A DNA stretch of 64,000 nucleotides. Source: Streptomyces sp. SUK 48. Its GTDB lineage: Bacteria > Actinomycetota > Actinomycetes > Streptomycetales > Streptomycetaceae. Made by a program: the position numbers and the translations under genes. This document shows positions 1 to 10,050 of this stretch, in pieces. The first letter of the stretch is position 1, and each line of letters starts with the position of its first letter. Under the pieces are notes generated by a model that searched no databases, was not told the origin of the DNA, and worked only from the letters and a program-made list of their open reading frames with translations. The stretch is from assembly GCF_009650765.1 (NCBI RefSeq), contig NZ_CP045740.1, positions 3,386,001 to 3,450,000 on the forward strand. Direction: 5' to 3'.

Positions 1-1
1 G

Positions 2-106
2 CACGCTCCCGCCGCGCGGGGCCTGGTGACCCTGTGCGCCGCGCAGCCGCTGGGTTCGCCGGGCGCCCGGTTCTTCTTCCTGGTCTTCCGCCCGGTCACC
101 GGCTGA
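2..106 (+). CDS. C-terminal fragment of an unidentified protein
   Basis: Only the last 34 codons of this plus-strand gene lie in the window, ending with TGA at 104-106. The fragment is hydrophobic near its end (FFFLVFRPVTG) and carries no motif that I can name. It is kept because it is open from the window edge, its third codon positions are nearly all G or C, and it stops 15 bases before the end of the convergent regulator gene, which is normal packing here. The family cannot be decided from this piece. Confidence 0.45.
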   Translation, partial: HAPAARGLVTLCAAQPLGSPGARFFFLVFRPVTG

Positions 107-121
107 CCCGCGGGCCGCTCC

Positions 122-1510
122 CTAGGGCAGCACCCTGCACAGCGCCTCCAGCGCCCCCGCCCACGCGCTGTCCGGCGGCGTCCCGTACCCCACCACCAGC
201 GCGTCCACCGGCTCGGCGACGGCCTCGGGATGGCGGTGGAAGGAGAGTCCGTGCAGGGCGAGCCCCTGCCAGGCGGCGGCCTGGACGACGGAGGACTCGG
301 TGCCCGGGGGCAGCCGCAGCAGCGCGTGCAGGCCCGCGGCGACCCCGGTGACCCGGACGCCGGGGGCGCGTTCGGCGACGGCCGCGGCGAGGGCGTCGCG
401 GCGGCGCCGGTAGCGCGAGCGGGCGGCGCGGACCTGGCGGTCGTACGCCCCCGAGGTGAGGAACTCGGCGAGGGTGAGCTGTTCGAGGACGCCCACGGTG
501 TCGGCGTGGCCCTTGGCCGTGAGCACCTCGCGGGTGAGGGCCGGCGGCAGGACCATCCAGCCCAGCCGGATGCCCGGGGCGAGGGATTTGCTGGCGGTGC
601 CGAGGTAGACGACACGGTCGGGGTCGAGGCCCTGGAGGGCGCCGACGGGCTGGCGGTCGTAGCGGAACTCGCCGTCGTAGTCGTCCTCCAGGACGAGGGA
701 GTCGGTGCGCCGCGCCCAGTCCACGACGGCCGCGCGCCGGTCGGGGTGCAGGGGCAGGCCCATCGGGAACTGGTGGGCGGGGGTGAGGAGTACGGCACCC
801 TTGGAGGTCAACGGGCGCGGATCGGTGCCGAGTTCGTCCCAGGGCAGGGCGGGGGTCGCCAGACCCGCGGCCTCAAGGAGGCCCCAGTAGACGTCGAGGC
901 CGTACGACTCGACGGCCACCGAGCGCGTCCCGCGGGCGCGCAGCACCGGGCCGAGGAGGCGCAGGGCGTGCGAGAAGCCCGCGGTGACGACCAGGTCGTC
1001 CGGGTCGCAGCGCACGCCCCGGACGCGGGCGAGATAGCCGGCGAGGGCGGTGCGCAGTTCGACGCGGCCGCGCGGATCGCCGTAGCCCAGGGCCTCGTTG
1101 GGGGCGGCGGTCAGGGCGCGGCGGGCGGCCCTCGCCCACTCGGCGCGCGGGAACGCGGCGAGGTCGGGGGTGCCGGGGACGAGGTTGTGGGCGGGCCGGG
1201 CCGGCACGCGGGGGCGGCGGGCGGGGCCGCTCGGCGGGACCACGGCGCGTTCGGCGACCCGGGTGCCGGAGCCCTGCCGGGCGGTGAGCCAGCCCTCGGC
1301 GACCAGGTCGGCGTACGCCTCGCCGACGGTGTTGCGGGCGACGCCGAGGTCGGCGGCGAGGCTCCGGGAGGAGGGCAGCCGGGTGCCGGGGGCGAGCCGG
1401 CCGGTGCGGACCGCCTCGCGCAGGGCATCGGTCAGCCCCCGGCGCAGCCCGCCCGGGCCGGCCGGTTCCAGATGCAGGTCGACGCCCAAAGTGGCCCACG
1501 ATTCCGCCAT
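122..1510 (-). CDS. MocR/PdxR-like GntR regulator with aminotransferase domain
   Basis: Cytoplasmic transcription factor of the MocR subfamily, 462 residues, the usual length. Residues about 18-85 form a GntR winged helix (LPSSRSLAADLGVARNTV), followed by a Pro/Arg-rich linker and a class I aminotransferase-like domain from about 110 to the end. The PLP-binding lysine is visible at K308 in GTASKSLAPGIRLGW, with the acidic LEDDYDGEF stretch before it. Family members use PLP or an amino-acid adduct as effector; PdxR controls PLP synthesis. It is divergent, with a 46-bp gap, from a carboxymuconolactone-decarboxylase-like gene, which is its most likely target. No PLP synthesis gene (pdxS or pdxT) is next to it, so calling it PdxR itself is unsafe. 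Confidence 0.88.
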   Translation of the reverse strand: MAESWATLGVDLHLEPAGPGGLRRGLTDALREAVRTGRLAPGTRLPSSRSLAADLGVARNTVGEAYADLVAEGWLTARQGSGTRVAERAVVPPSGPARRPRVPARPAHNLVPGTPDLAAFPRAEWARAARRALTAAPNEALGYGDPRGRVELRTALAGYLARVRGVRCDPDDLVVTAGFSHALRLLGPVLRARGTRSVAVESYGLDVYWGLLEAAGLATPALPWDELGTDPRPLTSKGAVLLTPAHQFPMGLPLHPDRRAAVVDWARRTDSLVLEDDYDGEFRYDRQPVGALQGLDPDRVVYLGTASKSLAPGIRLGWMVLPPALTREVLTAKGHADTVGVLEQLTLAEFLTSGAYDRQVRAARSRYRRRRDALAAAVAERAPGVRVTGVAAGLHALLRLPPGTESSVVQAAAWQGLALHGLSFHRHPEAVAEPVDALVVGYGTPPDSAWAGALEALCRVLP

Positions 1511-1556
1511 GGAAATGGACCATACTCCTGGGCTGCCTCGCTTCTACGGTGGAGGC

Positions 1557-2054
1557 ATGAACACGCACGAGAACACCGAGTACGCCATCGAGCACGCCCC
1601 CCGTCTGAACTGGAGCGAGCACGCTCCGGACGTCTACAAGGCGATGGTGCGGCTGGACATCGCCGCCCGGCAGGGGCTGGACGCGAAGCTGCTCGAACTG
1701 GTGAAGATCCGTGCCTCGCAGCTCAACCACTGCGCGTTCTGCCTGGACATGCACACCAAGGACGCGCTCGCGGCCGGGGAGAGCGTGGAGCGGATCATCC
1801 AGCTGAGCGCGTGGGAGGAGTCGCGGCACTTCTACACGGAGCGGGAGCTGGCGGCGATCGAGCTGACCGAGGCGATCACCGTGCTGACCGACGGTTTCGT
1901 GCCGGACGAGGTGTACGAGCGGGCCGCCAAGCAGTTCGAGGAGCCCGAGCTGGTCCGGCTGATCGCCGCGATCACGGTGATCAACGCCTGGAACCGGTTC
2001 GGCGTCAGCGCCCGGATGACCCCGGGCCACTACCAGCCCGGACAGCACGCGTGA
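1557..2054 (+). CDS. carboxymuconolactone decarboxylase / AhpD-like protein
   Basis: Small all-helical protein of 165 residues. The AhpD/CMD signature is clear near residues 57-67: NHCAFCLDMH, a CxxCxxxH motif typical of the peroxidase-like (AhpD) branch, where the two cysteines cycle as a thiol pair. Length and motif suit an alkylhydroperoxidase-type oxidoreductase rather than the true decarboxylase of protocatechuate breakdown. The start is ATG at 1557; a GGAGG lies only one base before it, too close for normal initiation, so a leaderless or nearly leaderless message from the 46-bp divergent region is possible. Its TGA overlaps the GTG of the next gene, so the two are probably co-transcribed and may be controlled by the divergent MocR regulator. 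Confidence 0.85.
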   Translation: MNTHENTEYAIEHAPRLNWSEHAPDVYKAMVRLDIAARQGLDAKLLELVKIRASQLNHCAFCLDMHTKDALAAGESVERIIQLSAWEESRHFYTERELAAIELTEAITVLTDGFVPDEVYERAAKQFEEPELVRLIAAITVINAWNRFGVSARMTPGHYQPGQHA

Positions 2055-2776
2055 CCGGGACCGTGGAGGCGCTGCGCGCGCTGCACCGGGGGCGCCCCCA
2101 GGGAGATCCGCTGATCCTGCCCGGACCCTGGGACGCGGCCAGTGCGCGGGCCCTCGTGGAGGCGGGGTTCGAGGCGCTGGCCACGCCGAGCGCGGGGGTC
2201 GCCGCCGCGCTCGGGTACGCGGACGGCGAGACCCCGGCGGACGAGATGTTCGCGGCGATCGCCCGGATCACCCGCGCGGTGGACGTGCCGGTGACGGCGG
2301 ACGTCGAGGGCGGGTACGGGCTCGCGCCGAAGGAGCTGGTGGAGCGGCTGCTGGAGGCGGGCGCCGTCGGCTGCAACATCGAGGACTCCGGCGGGGGTGC
2401 GCTCCGGGACCCGCGGGAGCACGCCGCGTACCTGGCCGAGTTCTGCGCGGCGGCCGGGGGGCGGATCTTCCTGAACGCCCGCGTCGATGTCTTCGTGCAC
2501 GGGGACGGGGACCCCGAACGGGCCATCGCGCGGGCCGCGTCGTACGTCGCGGCGGGTGCCGAGTGCGTGTATCCGATCATGGCCCCGGCGGACGTACTGC
2601 CCCTGCTGCGGTCCGGGATCGAGGGCCCGCTGAACGCGCTGGCCCCGCTGACCCCGGACGGCCCCTCGCCCGCCGCGCTCGGCAAACTCGGGGCCACCCG
2701 GATCACGTTCGGCCCGCAGCTCCAGCGCAGGGCCGCGGCCGCGGCGGCCGAACTCGCCGCCGGGCTGCGTCAGTAG
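2051..2776 (+). CDS. isocitrate lyase / PEP mutase family protein
   Basis: A 241-residue TIM-barrel enzyme of the isocitrate lyase/phosphoenolpyruvate mutase superfamily. Visible landmarks are the N-terminal LPGPWDAASARALVEAGF, the metal-site TADVEGGYG, NIEDSGGG and LNARVDVF. The short length and lack of the isocitrate lyase KKCGH loop make it a 2-methylisocitrate-lyase-like or oxaloacetate-hydrolase-like member; the exact C-C bond substrate cannot be read from sequence. GTG at 2051 overlaps the TGA of the upstream AhpD-like gene by four bases (GTGA), so translation is probably coupled. It ends five bases before the stop of the convergent betaine-binding protein. Confidence 0.85.
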   Translation: MTGTVEALRALHRGRPQGDPLILPGPWDAASARALVEAGFEALATPSAGVAAALGYADGETPADEMFAAIARITRAVDVPVTADVEGGYGLAPKELVERLLEAGAVGCNIEDSGGGALRDPREHAAYLAEFCAAAGGRIFLNARVDVFVHGDGDPERAIARAASYVAAGAECVYPIMAPADVLPLLRSGIEGPLNALAPLTPDGPSPAALGKLGATRITFGPQLQRRAAAAAAELAAGLRQ

Positions 2777-2780
2777 CGGC

Positions 2781-3740
2781 TCAGGACAGCCACTTCTTCC
2801 AGACGGACGGGTGGCTGTCCACCCACTTCTCCGCGGCCGCCTGCGGGGACATCTTGTCCTGGGCGATCAGCAGGGAGACCTCGTTCTGGTCGTCGGTGGT
2901 CCAGCGGAACTTCTTCAGGAAGTCCGCCGCCTTGCCGCCCGACTTGGCGAAGTCCGCGTTCAGGTACTTCTGGAGCGGGGTGCGCGGGTAGGCGCAGGCG
3001 ATCTTCGCCGCGTCCGCGTCGCAGCCGTCCTTGTAGGGCGGCAGCTTCACCTCCGTCATCGGGACCTTCTTGAACAGCCACTGCGGTGAGTACCAGTACG
3101 TCAGGAAGGGCTTCTTCTCCTTGGCGAACTGCTTCATCTGGGTGATCTGCGCGGCCTCGGAACCGGCGAAGACGACCTGGTAGTTCAGCTTCAGGTTCTT
3201 CACCAGGGCCTTGTCATTGGTGACATAGGACGGGGAGCCGTCCATCAGCTGGCCCTTGCCGCCGCTCTCCGCGGTGCGGAAGAGGGAGGCGTACTTGTTC
3301 AGGTTGTGCCAGTCGGTGATGTCGGGGTGCTGCTTGACGAGGTACGTCGGCACGAACCAGCCGATGTGCCCGGTCACCCCGAGATCGCCGGCCCGGGTGA
3401 TCGTCTTCTTGTCCTCGACGTAGCGCTTCTCCTGGTCGGGGTGGCCCCAGTCCTCCAGGAGGGCGTCCACCCGGCCCTGGCTCAGCGCGTCCCACGCGGG
3501 CACCTCGTCCACCTGCACGGTGTCGACGCGGTAGCCCAGCTTGTGCTCCAGCAGGTACTGGGCGACGGCCACATTGGACTCGGCGCCCACCCAGGACTGC
3601 ACGGACAGCGTGACGCTCTTGCCGCCGCCGGTGTGCGCGAACGGGCTGGCCTGCTTGGTCATGTCGGCGGCGCCGCAGCCGGTGGTGAGCCCCAGCACGG
3701 CGAGCGCGACCGGGACCGTCGTACGCAGTCGGATCCGCAT
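2781..3740 (-). CDS. proX: glycine betaine ABC transporter substrate-binding lipoprotein
   Basis: Extracytoplasmic solute-binding protein of the OpuAC/ProX family, 319 residues. The N terminus has a signal peptide with a lipobox (LGLTTGCGAA), so the mature protein is a lipoprotein anchored through that cysteine. The fold should cage a quaternary amine with aromatic residues; several tryptophans are present (SQGRVDALLEDWGHP, LTYWYSPQWL). It is the last gene of a minus-strand operon, one base after the permease stop, and serves the permease and ATPase just upstream. With choline-oxidising enzymes in the same operon, the likely ligands are choline, glycine betaine or carnitine; which one is preferred is not decidable from sequence. 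Confidence 0.88.
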   Translation of the reverse strand: MRIRLRTTVPVALAVLGLTTGCGAADMTKQASPFAHTGGGKSVTLSVQSWVGAESNVAVAQYLLEHKLGYRVDTVQVDEVPAWDALSQGRVDALLEDWGHPDQEKRYVEDKKTITRAGDLGVTGHIGWFVPTYLVKQHPDITDWHNLNKYASLFRTAESGGKGQLMDGSPSYVTNDKALVKNLKLNYQVVFAGSEAAQITQMKQFAKEKKPFLTYWYSPQWLFKKVPMTEVKLPPYKDGCDADAAKIACAYPRTPLQKYLNADFAKSGGKAADFLKKFRWTTDDQNEVSLLIAQDKMSPQAAAEKWVDSHPSVWKKWLS

Positions 3741-3741
3741 G

Positions 3742-5670
3742 TCAGGCTCCCTTCTTCGAGCGGCGCTCGGTCGGCTGGGTCACCCGGTCCAGCATCAGGC
3801 CCAGGCAGACGATGGCGGCACCGGCCACCAGACCGGTCGCCAGGTCGCCCTGGGCGAGGCCGAAGGCGACGTTGTAGCCGAGGGCGCCGCCGCCGACCAG
3901 ACCGCCGATGATGACGACCGCGAGGACCAGGACCACGCCCTGGTTGACGGCGAGCAGCAACGCGCGGCGGGCGAGCGGCAGCTGGACCTGCCACAGCTGC
4001 TGCCGGCCGGTCGCGCCGAGCGAGCGCGCCGACTCCAGGGCGGCCGGATCGACCTGGCGCAGGCCCTGGGTGGTGATGCGCACGACGGCGGGCAGCGCGT
4101 AGACGACGGCCGCGGCGACGGCGGGGGCGCGGCCGACGCCGAACAGGGCGACGACCGGGATCAGGTACACGAACTGCGGCATCGTCTGGAAGACGTCGAG
4201 GACCGGGCGCAGGGCGCGCTCCACGCGGTCGCTGCGGGCCGCGGCGATGCCGGTGGCGAAGCCCAGCACCAGGGTGACGGCGACGGCGGCCAGCACCTGG
4301 GAGAGGGTGTCGAGGGAGGGCTCCCACACGCCGAGCACACCGATCGCGGCCATGGCGAGCACGGCGGTCAGCGCGGTGCGCCAGGTGCCGATCACCCAGG
4401 CGAGGGCGGCGACGATCAGCAGCAGCGACCACCAGGGCAGCCACTGGAGTCCGTCGCGGATCGGGTCCAGGACCCAGGTGGTGAAGTGGGCGGCCCAGTC
4501 GGCGGTGCCGCCGATGACCGGGACGCCGGAGTAGAGGTGGCCGGTCATCCAGTCGACGGCGCGGTTGACCGGGGCGGCGATCTGCACGCTCCAGCCGGTC
4601 GGCCAGTCGAGGGCGCCGAGCAGCCGGGCGGCGAGGGCGGCGGCCGCGGTGACGGCGAGCGCGTACGGCCAGCCGATCGTCCGGGGCCCGCGCTCCTCGG
4701 CGGCGCCGGCCGCGCCGGTCACCCGGTCCAGGACCACGGCGAGCAGCACGATCGGGATGCCGGCGGCGAGGGCCTGGCCGACGTCGACGGTGGACAGGGC
4801 CTGGTAGACGCGGTCACCGAGGCCGCCGGCGCCGATGACGGAGGCGATGACGGCCATGGACAGGGCCATCATGATCGTCTGGTTGAGGCCCAGCAGCAGT
4901 TCCTTGCGGGCCAGCGGGATACGGGCGGTCAGCAGCCGCTGGCGGCGGGTGGCACCGAGCGACTCCACGGCCTCCAGGACCTCGGGGTCGGCGCCGCGCA
5001 GGCCCAGCGCGGTGAGGCGGGCCATGGGCGGGGCGGCGTAGACGACGGTGGCGAGGACGGCCGCGGGGACGCCGATGCCGAAGACCAGGACGACGGGGAG
5101 GAGGTAGGCGAAGGCCGGGAGGACCTGCATCGTGTCCAGGACCGGGCGCAGGGCGCGGTCGAGGCGCGCGGACAGCCCGCCGGCGAGGCCGAGGGCGGCG
5201 CCGACGAGCACCGAGGCGACGACGGCGGCGACCATCAGCGCGAGGGTCTGCATCGTCGGTTCCCACATGCCGAGCACGCCGCAGGCGAGGAACGCGACGG
5301 CGGTCCCGGCGGCGAGGCGGGGGCCCGCCACCCGCCAGGCGACGAGGGCGCCCAGCGCGGTGACGCCCGGCCAGCCGAGGGCGAGGAGGGCGACGTAGAC
5401 CGCGCGTACGGAAAGGACGACGGCGTTGCTGACGTAGCCGAAGAAGTAGAGGAACAGGGGGTGCGTGTCGCGGTTGTCGATGATCCAGTTGCTGGCGCTG
5501 GTCAGCGGCTTGGTGAGGCTGACCGTGAGGTGGTGCGGCCAGGCGTGGCCGTGCAGCACCGGGAGCAGGACGACCGTGATCAGGGCGAGCAGCAGAAGCT
5601 TGCCGACGGCTCTGTTGCGCAGGACGGCGGGGGTCCTGGTGCGCAGGGCGGGGACGGTGAGGGTAGCCAT
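3742..5670 (-). CDS. proW: glycine betaine ABC transporter permease, two fused permease domains
   Basis: Integral membrane protein of 642 residues holding two complete ProW-type permease domains in one chain. Each half has its own EAA coupling loop: ESLGATRRQRLLTARIPLA in the first and RSLGATGRQQLWQVQLPLA in the second, each followed by a GxxGxGGLG-like helix end. Usual ProW proteins are about half this size and work as homodimers, so this chain is probably a covalent pseudo-dimer. ATG at 5670 overlaps the TGA of the ATPase gene (ATGA); a longer reading upstream would run inside that gene. It is transcribed with the ATPase before it and the binding protein after it. Confidence 0.9.
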   Translation of the reverse strand: MATLTVPALRTRTPAVLRNRAVGKLLLLALITVVLLPVLHGHAWPHHLTVSLTKPLTSASNWIIDNRDTHPLFLYFFGYVSNAVVLSVRAVYVALLALGWPGVTALGALVAWRVAGPRLAAGTAVAFLACGVLGMWEPTMQTLALMVAAVVASVLVGAALGLAGGLSARLDRALRPVLDTMQVLPAFAYLLPVVLVFGIGVPAAVLATVVYAAPPMARLTALGLRGADPEVLEAVESLGATRRQRLLTARIPLARKELLLGLNQTIMMALSMAVIASVIGAGGLGDRVYQALSTVDVGQALAAGIPIVLLAVVLDRVTGAAGAAEERGPRTIGWPYALAVTAAAALAARLLGALDWPTGWSVQIAAPVNRAVDWMTGHLYSGVPVIGGTADWAAHFTTWVLDPIRDGLQWLPWWSLLLIVAALAWVIGTWRTALTAVLAMAAIGVLGVWEPSLDTLSQVLAAVAVTLVLGFATGIAAARSDRVERALRPVLDVFQTMPQFVYLIPVVALFGVGRAPAVAAAVVYALPAVVRITTQGLRQVDPAALESARSLGATGRQQLWQVQLPLARRALLLAVNQGVVLVLAVVIIGGLVGGGALGYNVAFGLAQGDLATGLVAGAAIVCLGLMLDRVTQPTERRSKKGA

Positions 5671-6893
5671 CAGACGGCCTCCGGGGTGGAGGCCGTGGAG
5701 GCCGCCGGGGTGGAGGCCGCCGGCTTCTTCGCCTGCGCGCGCTTGCGGGTCGCGGTGGCCGAGGCCGCCCGCGCCGGGCCCGCGGCGGTACGGCCGCTCG
5801 CGGCGGCGGGCGTGTTCTCCACACCCGCGACGACGCCCAGCAGCTGCTCGGAGTCGACGACGCCCAGGCACTTGCCGTGGTCCATCACGCGGGCCGGTTC
5901 ACCGGCGCGGGCCACGGCCTCGATGGCCTCGGCGACCGTCGCGTCGGGGCGGACGGCGGGGCCGCTGCCGGTCTCGTCCGCGGAGGCGGCGGGGCGCATG
6001 GCCGTACGGGCCGTCAGCACCTGCTCGCGCGGCACGTCCCGGACGAACTCGCGGACGTAGTCGTCGGCCGGGGAGCCGACGATCTCCTCGGGGGTGCCGA
6101 GCTGGACGACCTGGCCGTCGCGCATCAGGGCGATGCGGTCGCCGAGCTTGAGGGCCTCGCTGAGGTCGTGGGTGATGAAGACCATCGTGCGGCCCTCCTC
6201 CTCGTGGAGGCGGGCGACCTCGTCCTGCATGTCGCGGCGGATGAGGGGGTCGAGGGCGCTGAACGGCTCGTCGAAGAGCAGCACCTCGGGGTCGACGGCG
6301 AGGGCGCGGGCGAGGCCGACGCGCTGGCGCTGGCCGCCGGAGAGCTGGCCGGGGCGGCGGTGCTCCATGCCCTCCAGGCCGACCTTGGCGACGATCTCGG
6401 CGGCGCGCTCGCGGCGCTCGGACCTGCCGACGCCCTGGATCTCCAGGCCGTAGGCGACGTTGTCGAGCACGGTGCGGTGCGGGAGCAGGCCGAAGTGCTG
6501 GAAGACCATGGCGGCGCGGTGCCGGCGCAGTTCGCGCAGCCGGGACTTGTCCATGGCGCGCACGTCCTCGCCGTCGATGGCGATGGTGCCCGCGGTCGGC
6601 TCGATCAGCCGGGTCAGGCAGCGCACGAGGGTGGACTTGCCGGAGCCGGACAGGCCCATCACCACGAAGACCTCGCCCTTGCGGACGTCGAAGGTGACAT
6701 CGCGGACGGCGGCGGTGCAGCCGGTGCGGGCGCGCAGCTCGGCGGCGTCGAGGGCGCCGAGTTCGGGGTCGGCGGGGACGCGCTCGGGCTTGGGGCCGAA
6801 GACCTTCCACAGACCGGAGACCGAGAAGACGGGCGCGTCCTCCTGGGCGGTGGGGGGCTTGCGGGTGGGGACGCTGGGGGTGGTGGTACTCAT
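5670..6893 (-). CDS. proV: glycine betaine ABC transporter ATP-binding protein
   Basis: Cytoplasmic ATPase of the ProV/OpuAA type, 407 residues. It shows Walker A (GLSGSGKST), the family loop [23 protein letters not shown], the signature [15 protein letters not shown], Walker B ([15 protein letters not shown]) and the switch histidine (FITHDLSEA). After about residue 300 a CBS-like segment follows ([22 protein letters not shown]), as in osmoregulated ProV, and then an Ala/Lys-rich tail. Start ATG at 6893 overlaps the stop of the GMC dehydrogenase gene. It energises the fused permease directly downstream, so the operon couples uptake of choline or betaine to the oxidation enzymes upstream. Confidence 0.92.
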   Translation of the reverse strand: MSTTTPSVPTRKPPTAQEDAPVFSVSGLWKVFGPKPERVPADPELGALDAAELRARTGCTAAVRDVTFDVRKGEVFVVMGLSGSGKSTLVRCLTRLIEPTAGTIAIDGEDVRAMDKSRLRELRRHRAAMVFQHFGLLPHRTVLDNVAYGLEIQGVGRSERRERAAEIVAKVGLEGMEHRRPGQLSGGQRQRVGLARALAVDPEVLLFDEPFSALDPLIRRDMQDEVARLHEEEGRTMVFITHDLSEALKLGDRIALMRDGQVVQLGTPEEIVGSPADDYVREFVRDVPREQVLTARTAMRPAASADETGSGPAVRPDATVAEAIEAVARAGEPARVMDHGKCLGVVDSEQLLGVVAGVENTPAAASGRTAAGPARAASATATRKRAQAKKPAASTPAASTASTPEAV

Positions 6894-8428
6894 CGGCGAT
6901 CGCCTCCGATCAGATCGACGGCCTTCTCCCCGACCATCAGCACCCCGATCATGGGGTTGACGGCGGGAATGGTCGGGAAGACGGACGCGTCCGCGATGCG
7001 AATGCCGTCGAGACCACGGATCTTCAGCTCCGAGTCCACTACGGCGAGTTCGTCGTCGGCCGCGCCCATCCGGCACGTGCCGGCGGGGTGGTAGACGGTG
7101 TGGTGGGCCTTGCGCAGCAGCTCGCTGAGCTGCTCGTCGTCGGTGACCTCGGGGCCGGGGAAGACCTCGCGCTTCAGCCAGCCCGCGAAGGGCTCGGTCC
7201 GCGCGATCTCGCGGGCTATCTTCACGCCGTCGACGAGGGTCCGCGCGTCGTAGCCGTCCTCGTCGGTGAAGTACCGGAAGTCGAGGGCGGGCTTGGCCTC
7301 GGGGTCGGCACTGGTGAGGTAGAGGCGGCCCCGGGCCCGGGACTTGGGGATGTTGGGGGTCATCGACACGCCGTGCTCGGGGCGTTCGTAGCCGAGGCGC
7401 TCGGGGTTGTCGGTGAAGGGGATCTGGTAGAAGTGGAACATCAGGTCGGGGGCGTCCAGCGAGTCGTCCCGGCGCACGAACAGCGCGGCGTCGGAGTCCA
7501 TCGCCGAGTTCTCCGGCAGCGGCCGGTTGGTCTCCCAGACGATCACCGACTCGGGGTGGTCCTGGAGGTTCTCGCCGACGCCCGGCAGGTCGTGCGCGAC
7601 CGGGATGCCCAGTGCTTCGAGGTCGCGCTTCGGGCCGATGCCGGACAGCAGCAGCAGGCGCGGGGAGTCGACGGCGCCGGCGCAGACGACGACCTCCCGG
7701 CGGGCGCTGATCAGCTGCTCGGCACCGTCCTTGGTGCGCACGCGCACGCCGGTGGCGCGCTTGCCGTCCAGCTCCAGCTTGTACGCCCAGGTCTCCAGCA
7801 GCAGCGTGAGGTTGGGGCGGTCGCCGGCCTCGATGTGCGGGTGGAGGTAGGCGACGGAGGCGGAGGAGCGCTTGTTGTCCTCCGGGTGGTAGGCGAGGTC
7901 GAGGAAGCCGACGCCCTCGTGGAAGGGCTTGTCGTTGAAGCCGATCACCTCGGGGACGCCGATCGCGGTCTTCGTCGCGTCGATCCAGTCCTTGGCGACG
8001 GCGTTCTGGTCCTTGTCGGCGACGCGCACGATGTTGTTGCGCAGCCGGGCGTAGTACGCCTCCATCGGCACCGCGCCCCAGCCCTCGGCGCCGGCCCGCT
8101 CCCACTCGTCCCAGTCGGAGGGCAGCGGCTTGAAGGAGATCAGGGTGTTGTGCGAGGAGCAGCCGCCGAGGACCTTGGCGCGGCTGTGCAGGATGTGCGA
8201 ATTGCCGTTCGGCTGCTCGACGGTGGTGTACTCGTAGTCGAGATCGCCGCCGAGCAGGCCCAGCCAGCGGCGCAGGGTGAGGACGTCCTCGCGGTCGATG
8301 TCGCTGGGGCCGCCCTCGATGACGGCGACGGTGACATCGGGGTCCTCGGTGAGGCGGGAGGCGATCACCGAGCCCGCCGTGCCGCCGCCGATGACGACGT
8401 AGTCGTAGACGTGGGGGGTGTGGGACAT
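6890..8428 (-). CDS. betA: GMC-family choline dehydrogenase-like oxidoreductase
   Basis: FAD-dependent alcohol oxidoreductase of the GMC family, 512 residues. The FAD-binding motif is at residues about 9-30 ([20 protein letters not shown]), the GMC signature follows ([15 protein letters not shown]), and the catalytic histidine lies in [12 protein letters not shown] near the C terminus. In context, between a betaine-aldehyde dehydrogenase gene and a betaine ABC transporter, it most likely oxidises choline to betaine aldehyde. ATG at 8428 is chosen because the next residues lead straight into the FAD motif; the gene starts 62 bases after the dehydrogenase stop and its own stop overlaps the ATPase start. 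GMC enzymes are hard to tell apart, so the substrate call rests on neighbours. Confidence 0.85.
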   Translation of the reverse strand: MSHTPHVYDYVVIGGGTAGSVIASRLTEDPDVTVAVIEGGPSDIDREDVLTLRRWLGLLGGDLDYEYTTVEQPNGNSHILHSRAKVLGGCSSHNTLISFKPLPSDWDEWERAGAEGWGAVPMEAYYARLRNNIVRVADKDQNAVAKDWIDATKTAIGVPEVIGFNDKPFHEGVGFLDLAYHPEDNKRSSASVAYLHPHIEAGDRPNLTLLLETWAYKLELDGKRATGVRVRTKDGAEQLISARREVVVCAGAVDSPRLLLLSGIGPKRDLEALGIPVAHDLPGVGENLQDHPESVIVWETNRPLPENSAMDSDAALFVRRDDSLDAPDLMFHFYQIPFTDNPERLGYERPEHGVSMTPNIPKSRARGRLYLTSADPEAKPALDFRYFTDEDGYDARTLVDGVKIAREIARTEPFAGWLKREVFPGPEVTDDEQLSELLRKAHHTVYHPAGTCRMGAADDELAVVDSELKIRGLDGIRIADASVFPTIPAVNPMIGVLMVGEKAVDLIGGDRR

Positions 8429-8490
8429 GGGGTGCTGCTCCAGGGGGTGTCGAGAGGTCTCGGGGCCCGGGCCCGCCGGGCGGAGTCGGA

Positions 8491-10010
8491 TCAGCCGGCG
8501 AACCAGCGCACCGGCTTCGGCGCGAGGTTCTGGTAGACGTGCTTGGTCTCCCGGTACTCGGCGAGTCCGGCGGGGCCCAGCTCGCGGCCGGTGCCGCTCT
8601 TGCCGAAGCCGCCCCACTCCGCCTGCGGCAGGTAGGGGTGGAAGTCGTTGATCCAGACGGTGCCGTGGCGCAGCCGGGCCGCGACGCGCCGGGCCTTGCC
8701 GGGGTCGGTGGTCCACACGGCGCCGGCGAGGCCGTACTCGGTGTCGTTGGCGAGGCGGACGGCCTCGTCCTCGGTGGTGAAGGTCTCGACGGTGAGGACG
8801 GGTCCGAAGACCTCCTCGCGGACGACCTTCATCTCGCGGTGGCAGCCGTCGAGGACGGTCGGCTCGTAGAAGTAGCCGGACTCGGGCCGCTCGGGGCGGG
8901 TTCGGGCCGCTTGCCGCCGCAGCGCAGGATCGCGCCCTCGGCGAGCGCGGAGGCGACGTACGCCTCGGTCTTGGCGCGCTGCTGCTCGGAGACGAGCGGG
9001 CCGACCTCGACGCCGTCCTCGGTGCCGCGGCCGATCCTGATCTGCTGGGCGCGGCGGGCGAGTTCGGCGACGAAGCGTTCGCGCACCGACTCCTCGACGA
9101 TGAGCCGGCCGCCGGCCGAGCAGACCTGGCCGCTGTGGATGAAGGCCGCGTTCAGCGCCTGGTCGACGGCGGTGTCGAAGCCCTCCTCGGTGGCGCAGGC
9201 GTCGGCGAAGACCACATTGGGGTTCTTGCCGCCGAGTTCGAGGGCGACCTTCTTCACGCTGGGCGCGGCGGCCTGGGCGACCTTGGTGCCGCTGACCAGT
9301 CCGCCGGTGAAGGACACCAGGTCGACGTCGGGGTGGTCGGCGAACCGGGCGCCGACGGTGTGGCCGGGACCGGTGACGATGTTGGCGACACCCGCGGGCA
9401 GTCCGGCCTCCGCCAGCAGCCCGACCAGCGCGACGGTGGTCATCGGGGTGATCTCGCTGGGCTTGATCACGAAGGTGTTGCCGGCCGCGAGCGCCGGGGC
9501 GATCTTCCAGCTGGCCTGGAGCAGCGGGTAGTTCCAGGGGGTGATCAGCGCGCAGACGCCGACCGGCTCGTGCACGACGACGCTGTGGATGTCGGGCGAG
9601 CCGGCGTCCACGACGCGGCCGGGGGCCTCGGCGGCCACCAGGTCGGCGAAGTAGCGGAAGGCGTCGGCGACACAGTCGATGTCGACGCGCCCCTCCTCCA
9701 CGGTCTTGCCCGCGTCCTGGGCCTCGAGGCGGCCGAGCGCTTCGCGATCGCGTACGAGGAGGTCGGCGACGCGGCGCAGCAGGGCGGCGCGCTCGGCGAC
9801 GGGGGTGCCCGGCCAGGGGCCGTGGTCGAACGCCTGCCGGGCCGCGGCCACGGCACGCTCGGCGTCCTTCTCGTCCCCCTCCGCGACCACGGCGAACGGC
9901 CGGGCGTCCGCGGGGTCGAGGATCTCCCGGGTCGCCCCGGAGATCGCCGTCAGCCACTCGCCTCCCGCGTGGATGGTCGCCTGGTTCTGTCCTGCCGTGC
10001 TTTCCGCCAT
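8491..10010 (-). pseudogene. betB: betaine-aldehyde dehydrogenase, broken by a one-base frameshift
   Basis: NAD-dependent aldehyde dehydrogenase that would oxidise betaine aldehyde to glycine betaine. Starting at ATG 10010 the frame gives ITPWNYPLLQASWKIAPALAAGN, LELGGKNPNVVFADA (general-base Glu) and the nucleophile in HSGQVCSAGG, then runs off course after GGKRPEPAP. The remainder ([48 protein letters not shown], to the stop at 8491) continues in another frame. Adding one C to the coding-strand run at 8893-8896 restores a single protein of about 506 residues. The break may be real or a homopolymer sequencing error; the same defect occurs in three other genes here. It is the first gene of the choline/betaine operon. 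Confidence 0.85.
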
Positions 10011-10050
10011 GATCGGTGTTGCCTTCCGTTACTGTTCGACGCCCCTGTGT

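Noticed and set aside
3541..6060. Long open frame on the plus strand opposite the betaine transporter genes
   Set aside because: It is antisense to three clear transporter genes, has a Gly/Asp/Gln-rich composition typical of reversed high-GC coding sequence, and shows no family motif.
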